NCBI GenBank assembly: GCA_022784505.1
Contig: JALFUQ010000033.1
Location: 1 to 34,860 of the forward strand
DNA from: Bacillota bacterium
GTDB taxonomy: Bacteria; Bacillota; Clostridia; Oscillospirales; Oscillospiraceae
Direction of reading: 5' to 3'
DNA length: 34,860 nucleotides
Both the position numbers and the translations under genes were made by a program. The notes beneath the pieces are model-generated. The model searched no databases and was not told the origin of the DNA. It was given only the letters and a program-made list of their open reading frames with translations. This document shows, piece after piece, positions 32,109 through 34,860 of this stretch. Position 1 is the stretch's first letter, and every line of letters begins with the position of its first letter.

Positions 32109-32127
32109 CCCGCTTTATGCGGTTTTT
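32109..32127 (+). terminator. Weak hairpin with U run, possible attenuator
   Basis: CCGC (32110-32113) pairs with GCGG (32119-32122) and is followed by TTTTT. The 4-bp stem is too weak for full termination; it may reduce read-through from the ATPase gene. Confidence 0.3.
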
Positions 32128-32173
32128 ATATAGTTGGCAAAATAAAAGCAAAATAAAGAAAAGAGGTAGCAAA

Positions 32174-32383
32174 ATGGTAAAGGTAACCATCAATGAAGAC
32201 CTGTGCAAGGGCTGCGGTCTCTGTGCCAGAGCTTGCCCCAAGGGCTGCATTGAACTTTCCAAGGCAAAAATCAACGCAAAAGGCTATCACCCGGCAGAGG
32301 TTGTAAAACCCGAGGAGTGCATCGGCTGCGCATCCTGCGCACGCACTTGCCCCGACGTGGTGATCCGCATCGAGAAGGATTAA
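32174..32383 (+). CDS. 2-oxoacid:ferredoxin oxidoreductase, ferredoxin-like delta subunit
   Basis: This 69-aa protein has two [4Fe-4S] binding motifs: CKGCGLCARACPKGC (residues 10-24) and CIGCASCARTCPD (about 49-61), each CXXCXXCXXXCP. It carries electrons from the thiamine site to external ferredoxin. ATG 32174 is preceded by AGAGG; an in-frame ATG at 32117 is upstream of that site. It is first of four genes in the order delta-alpha-beta-gamma, as in VOR/KOR complexes. Confidence 0.93.
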   Translation: MVKVTINEDLCKGCGLCARACPKGCIELSKAKINAKGYHPAEVVKPEECIGCASCARTCPDVVIRIEKD

Positions 32384-32398
32384 GGAGGAAAACAGAAA

Positions 32399-33484
32399 AT
32401 GGCAAAACAGCTTATGAAGGGTAGCGAAGCTATCGCAGAGGCCGCCATCAGAGCCGGCGCTCGTTATTTCTTCGGCTATCCGATCACCCCGCAGACTGAG
32501 ATCCCTGAGTACATGTCTGCTCGTATGTTCGATCCCGAAGTAAATGGCTGCTTCCTGCAGGCAGAGTCCGAAGTAGCAGCTATCAACATGATCTACGGCG
32601 CAGCCGGTACCGGCGCACGTGCGATCACTTCTTCCTCCAGCCCCGGCATCTCCCTGAAGCAGGAAGGTATCTCCTACTGCGCAGGCGCAATGCTTCCCTG
32701 TGTCATCCTCAATGTTATGCGCGGCGGCCCCGGCCTCGGCAACATTCAGGCATCCCAGGGCGACTACTTCCAGGCAGTTAAGGGCGGCGGCAACGGTGAC
32801 TACCACCTGCTGACCTACGCACCCTCCTCCGTTCAGGAAGCAGTTGACATTATGATGTTTGCATACGACAAGGCAGAGAAGTACCGCATCCCCGTACTGT
32901 TCATCGCAGACGGCATCATCGCTCAGATGATGGAGCCTGTTGAAATGCCCGATTTTGTCGACTTCAAGATCGACCCCGAGAAGAAGCCTTGGGCTTGCAC
33001 CGGCTGGAAGCCCGGCGACGATCCTGCAAAGCGCGGCGTTATCAACTCCATTTACATCGACACCGAGTCCCTGTCCGTACATAATGCTGATCTTCAGAAG
33101 ATGTACGCAGAGGTCAAGGCAAACGAGCAGATGTGGGAAGAGTACAAGTGCGAGGACGCAGAGTATGTCATCACCGCTTTCGGTACTGTTGCCCGTATCG
33201 CAAAGTCCGCTATCGACCAGCTCAGAGAAGAAGGCATCAAGGTCGGTCTGGTTCGCCCGATCACCGTATGGCCTTTCCCGTACGATGCAGTCAAGAAGGT
33301 AGCTTGCGCAGACGGCGTAAAGGCAGTTCTCGATGTAGAGCTGAACGAAGGCCAGATGCTCGAGGATGTCAAGCTCGCAATCAACGGCGCAAAGCCTGTT
33401 GATTTCTTCGGTCACCTGGGCAGCGAGATGCCCACCACCGATGAGATCGTCGCAAAGATCAAGAGCATGAAGGAGGGTATGTAA
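32399..33484 (+). CDS. vorB: 2-oxoacid:ferredoxin oxidoreductase alpha subunit (VorB/KorA type)
   Basis: This 361-aa subunit has the pyrimidine-binding side of the thiamine diphosphate site: KGSEAIAEAAIRAGARYFFGYPITPQTEIPEYM at the start, then QAESEVAAINMIYGAAGTGARAITSSSSPGISLKQEG (54-90), whose Glu activates the cofactor. The enzyme oxidatively decarboxylates a 2-oxo acid with CoA to acyl-CoA, CO2 and reduced ferredoxin. The subunit resembles VorB (branched-chain 2-oxo acids from Val, Leu, Ile), but 2-oxoglutarate (KorA) cannot be excluded from sequence read by eye. GGAGG precedes the ATG. Confidence 0.9.
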   Translation: MAKQLMKGSEAIAEAAIRAGARYFFGYPITPQTEIPEYMSARMFDPEVNGCFLQAESEVAAINMIYGAAGTGARAITSSSSPGISLKQEGISYCAGAMLPCVILNVMRGGPGLGNIQASQGDYFQAVKGGGNGDYHLLTYAPSSVQEAVDIMMFAYDKAEKYRIPVLFIADGIIAQMMEPVEMPDFVDFKIDPEKKPWACTGWKPGDDPAKRGVINSIYIDTESLSVHNADLQKMYAEVKANEQMWEEYKCEDAEYVITAFGTVARIAKSAIDQLREEGIKVGLVRPITVWPFPYDAVKKVACADGVKAVLDVELNEGQMLEDVKLAINGAKPVDFFGHLGSEMPTTDEIVAKIKSMKEGM

Positions 33485-33485
33485 A

Positions 33486-34247
33486 ATGTCCGTAGTATTT
33501 GAGAAAACCAAACTCCTTACCGACAAGACTTTCCACTACTGCCCCGGCTGCAACCACGGCATTATCCACCGTCTGGTAGCTGAGTCCATTGATGAGCTCA
33601 TCAAGGAAGGCGTTATCGAAGAAGGTAAGGTCATCGGCGTAGCACCTGTCGGCTGCTCCGTCTTTGCATATGATTACTTTAACTGCGATATGTACGAAGC
33701 CGCTCACGGCCGTGCACCCGCATGCGCAACCGGCGCAAAGCGTGTTGTCGGCAAGGACACCCTCGTATTCACCTACCAGGGCGACGGCGACCTTGCTTCC
33801 ATCGGTACTGCTGAGATCGTTCACGCAGCACACCGCGGCGAGAAGTTCACCACTATCTTTGTTAACAACGCAATTTATGGCATGACCGGCGGCCAGATGG
33901 CTCCTACCACTCTCGTAGGTCAGAAGACCACCACATCTCCCAAGGGTCGTGACGAAGCATGGTGCGGTGCTCCTATCCGTATCGCAGAGATGCTCGCAAC
34001 CATCCCCGGCTCTTACTACATTGAGCGTTGCGCAGTCAACAACAACATGAACATCAACAAGACCAAGAGAGCTATCAAGAAGGCTTTCACCTATCAGATG
34101 GAGGGCAAGGGCTTCACCCTGATCGAGGTTCTTTCCACCTGCCCGACCAACTGGGGTCTGTCCCCCGTTGAGGCAATGAAGTGGCTTGAAGAGAACATGA
34201 TTCCTTACTATCCTCTCGGTGTAAAGAAAGACAAGGAGGCCGAATAA
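33486..34247 (+). CDS. 2-oxoacid:ferredoxin oxidoreductase beta subunit (TPP-binding)
   Basis: This 253-aa subunit has the thiamine diphosphate/Mg motif GDGDLASIGTAEIVHAAHRG (97-116) ending in the NN of FVNNAIYG, plus the N-terminal CPGCNHG (19-25) and GVAPVGCSVFAYDYF. It follows alpha by 1 nt and precedes gamma by 1 nt, so expression is coupled. No C-terminal ferredoxin domain; that is supplied by the delta subunit. Confidence 0.93.
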   Translation: MSVVFEKTKLLTDKTFHYCPGCNHGIIHRLVAESIDELIKEGVIEEGKVIGVAPVGCSVFAYDYFNCDMYEAAHGRAPACATGAKRVVGKDTLVFTYQGDGDLASIGTAEIVHAAHRGEKFTTIFVNNAIYGMTGGQMAPTTLVGQKTTTSPKGRDEAWCGAPIRIAEMLATIPGSYYIERCAVNNNMNINKTKRAIKKAFTYQMEGKGFTLIEVLSTCPTNWGLSPVEAMKWLEENMIPYYPLGVKKDKEAE

Positions 34248-34248
34248 T

Positions 34249-34791
34249 ATGAAAAAAGAGTTTATATTCGCAGGCTTCGGCGGTCAGGGCATGCTCCTGA
34301 TCGGTAAGTTCCTTGCAATGGCTTGCATGCTCGACGGCAAGCATGTCTCCTGGCTGCCTTCCTACGGCCCTGAGATGCGTGGCGGTACCGCTAACTGCTC
34401 CGTCATCGTAAGCGATGCTCCCGTTGCTTCTCCTCTGGTCGACAAGGCTGATGTCGTTGTCGCAATGAACCGTCCTTCTCTGGACAAGTTCGAGTCCCAT
34501 GTCAAGCCCGGCGGCACCCTCGTTATCAACAGCTCCCTCATCGACCGCAAGGCAGAGCGTGACGACATCGATGTCGTTTACTGTGACGCAACCCGCATCG
34601 CTGAGGAAGTCGGCAACCCCAAGGGCGCAAACGTCGCTATCCTGGGCGCACTGCTTCAGAAGGCTCCTGTTTGCAGCGACGAGCTCATGGGCGAAGCAAT
34701 TCGTATCGAGCTCGGCGAGCGCAAGGCAAAGTTCCTGCCCGGCAACATGAAGGCTCTCGAAGCCGGCAAGGCCGCTGCAGCAAAGCAGTAA
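34249..34791 (+). CDS. 2-oxoacid:ferredoxin oxidoreductase gamma subunit
   Basis: This 180-aa subunit has the family start EFIFAGFGGQGMLLIGKFLA (4-23), the CoA-linked segment SWLPSYGPEMRGGTANCSVIVSD (39-61) and ADVVVAMNRPSLDKF. GGAGG lies just before the beta stop and 10 nt before this ATG. It is the last gene of the operon; a terminator follows. Confidence 0.93.
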   Translation: MKKEFIFAGFGGQGMLLIGKFLAMACMLDGKHVSWLPSYGPEMRGGTANCSVIVSDAPVASPLVDKADVVVAMNRPSLDKFESHVKPGGTLVINSSLIDRKAERDDIDVVYCDATRIAEEVGNPKGANVAILGALLQKAPVCSDELMGEAIRIELGERKAKFLPGNMKALEAGKAAAAKQ

Positions 34792-34801
34792 TTTTAGTTT
34801 C

Positions 34802-34838
34802 AAAAAATCAGCTCATCGTATGATGGGCTGATTTTTTT
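34802..34838 (+). terminator. Terminator of the oxidoreductase operon
   Basis: AAAAAATCAGCTCATC pairs with GATGGGCTGATTTTTT (one G-U) around GTAT, followed by more U, 11 nt after the gamma stop. Confidence 0.9.
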
Positions 34839-34860
34839 TAATATCAAATACCCTGCGACC

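Noticed and set aside
32126..33526. 466-codon minus-strand frame across the oxidoreductase genes
   Set aside because: It is antisense to well-supported ferredoxin and alpha-subunit genes and spans two of them; no promoter or ribosome site seen.

Overview
The window looks like chromosome from an anaerobic, endospore-forming, low-to-mid GC Clostridia bacterium. A gut Oscillospiraceae/Ruminococcaceae-type organism is my best guess, at low confidence on family. The reasons are SpoIIID and SpoVAD/SpoVAE, a tryptophan T-box leader, ferredoxin-linked 2-oxoacid oxidation, a 2-hydroxyacyl-CoA dehydratase pair, a CoA-transferase, BspA/FN3-type secreted proteins, and clean TTGACA/TATAAT promoters with AGGAGG ribosome sites.

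Region 1 (1-2 kb) starts with the right end of an IS3-family insertion sequence. It continues with two tandem paralogous ~60-aa membrane proteins, a low-molecular-weight tyrosine phosphatase, a palindromic MITE-like element and two serine tRNAs (UGA, GCU). Region 2 (2-7 kb) has an RluA-type pseudouridine synthase that may be leaderless, an 865-aa secreted LRR/FN3 protein, and an acyl-CoA:carboxylate CoA-transferase whose promoter abuts the divergent dapF promoter. Region 3 (7-10 kb) has dapF, then an ECF sigma factor with a membrane anti-sigma factor of the RsgI/PepSY type. Region 4 (10-14 kb) has an isolated 30-codon gene with its own promoter and terminator, facing a minus-strand operon for a two-subunit 2-hydroxyacyl-CoA dehydratase plus a small membrane protein; a small coiled-coil protein follows. 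Region 5 (14-18 kb) is one 1199-aa secreted Cys-rich-repeat/FN3 protein.

Region 6 (17.9-21 kb) is a Trp-specific T-box leader, a short upstream ORF containing a Trp codon, and a three-gene ABC importer (trpXYZ type). Region 7 (21-22.7 kb) has the sporulation genes spoIIID, with its ribosome site buried in a hairpin, and spoVAD-spoVAE behind a sigma-G-like promoter. A hairpin-rich extragenic region follows. Region 8 (23-25 kb) is a minus-strand pair: a radical SAM protein and an FMN-dependent alpha-hydroxyacid dehydrogenase with an N-terminal cysteine cluster. Region 9 (25.2-30.5 kb) is trmL followed by the lower-glycolysis genes pgk-tpiA-gpmI-eno. Region 10 (30.6-34.8 kb) has tRNA-Val(CAC), a zinc-ribbon protein, and a P-loop ATPase ahead of a four-subunit 2-oxoacid:ferredoxin oxidoreductase (VOR/KOR type).

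The metabolic theme is fermentation of sugars through lower glycolysis and of amino-acid-derived 2-oxo and 2-hydroxy acids through CoA thioesters. I see no CRISPR array, prophage or obvious defence system. The least-explained items are the tiny genes and structured leaders: 10167-10259, 18205-18261, 20938-20976 and 1544-1616. All promoter, terminator and hairpin calls were made by eye.
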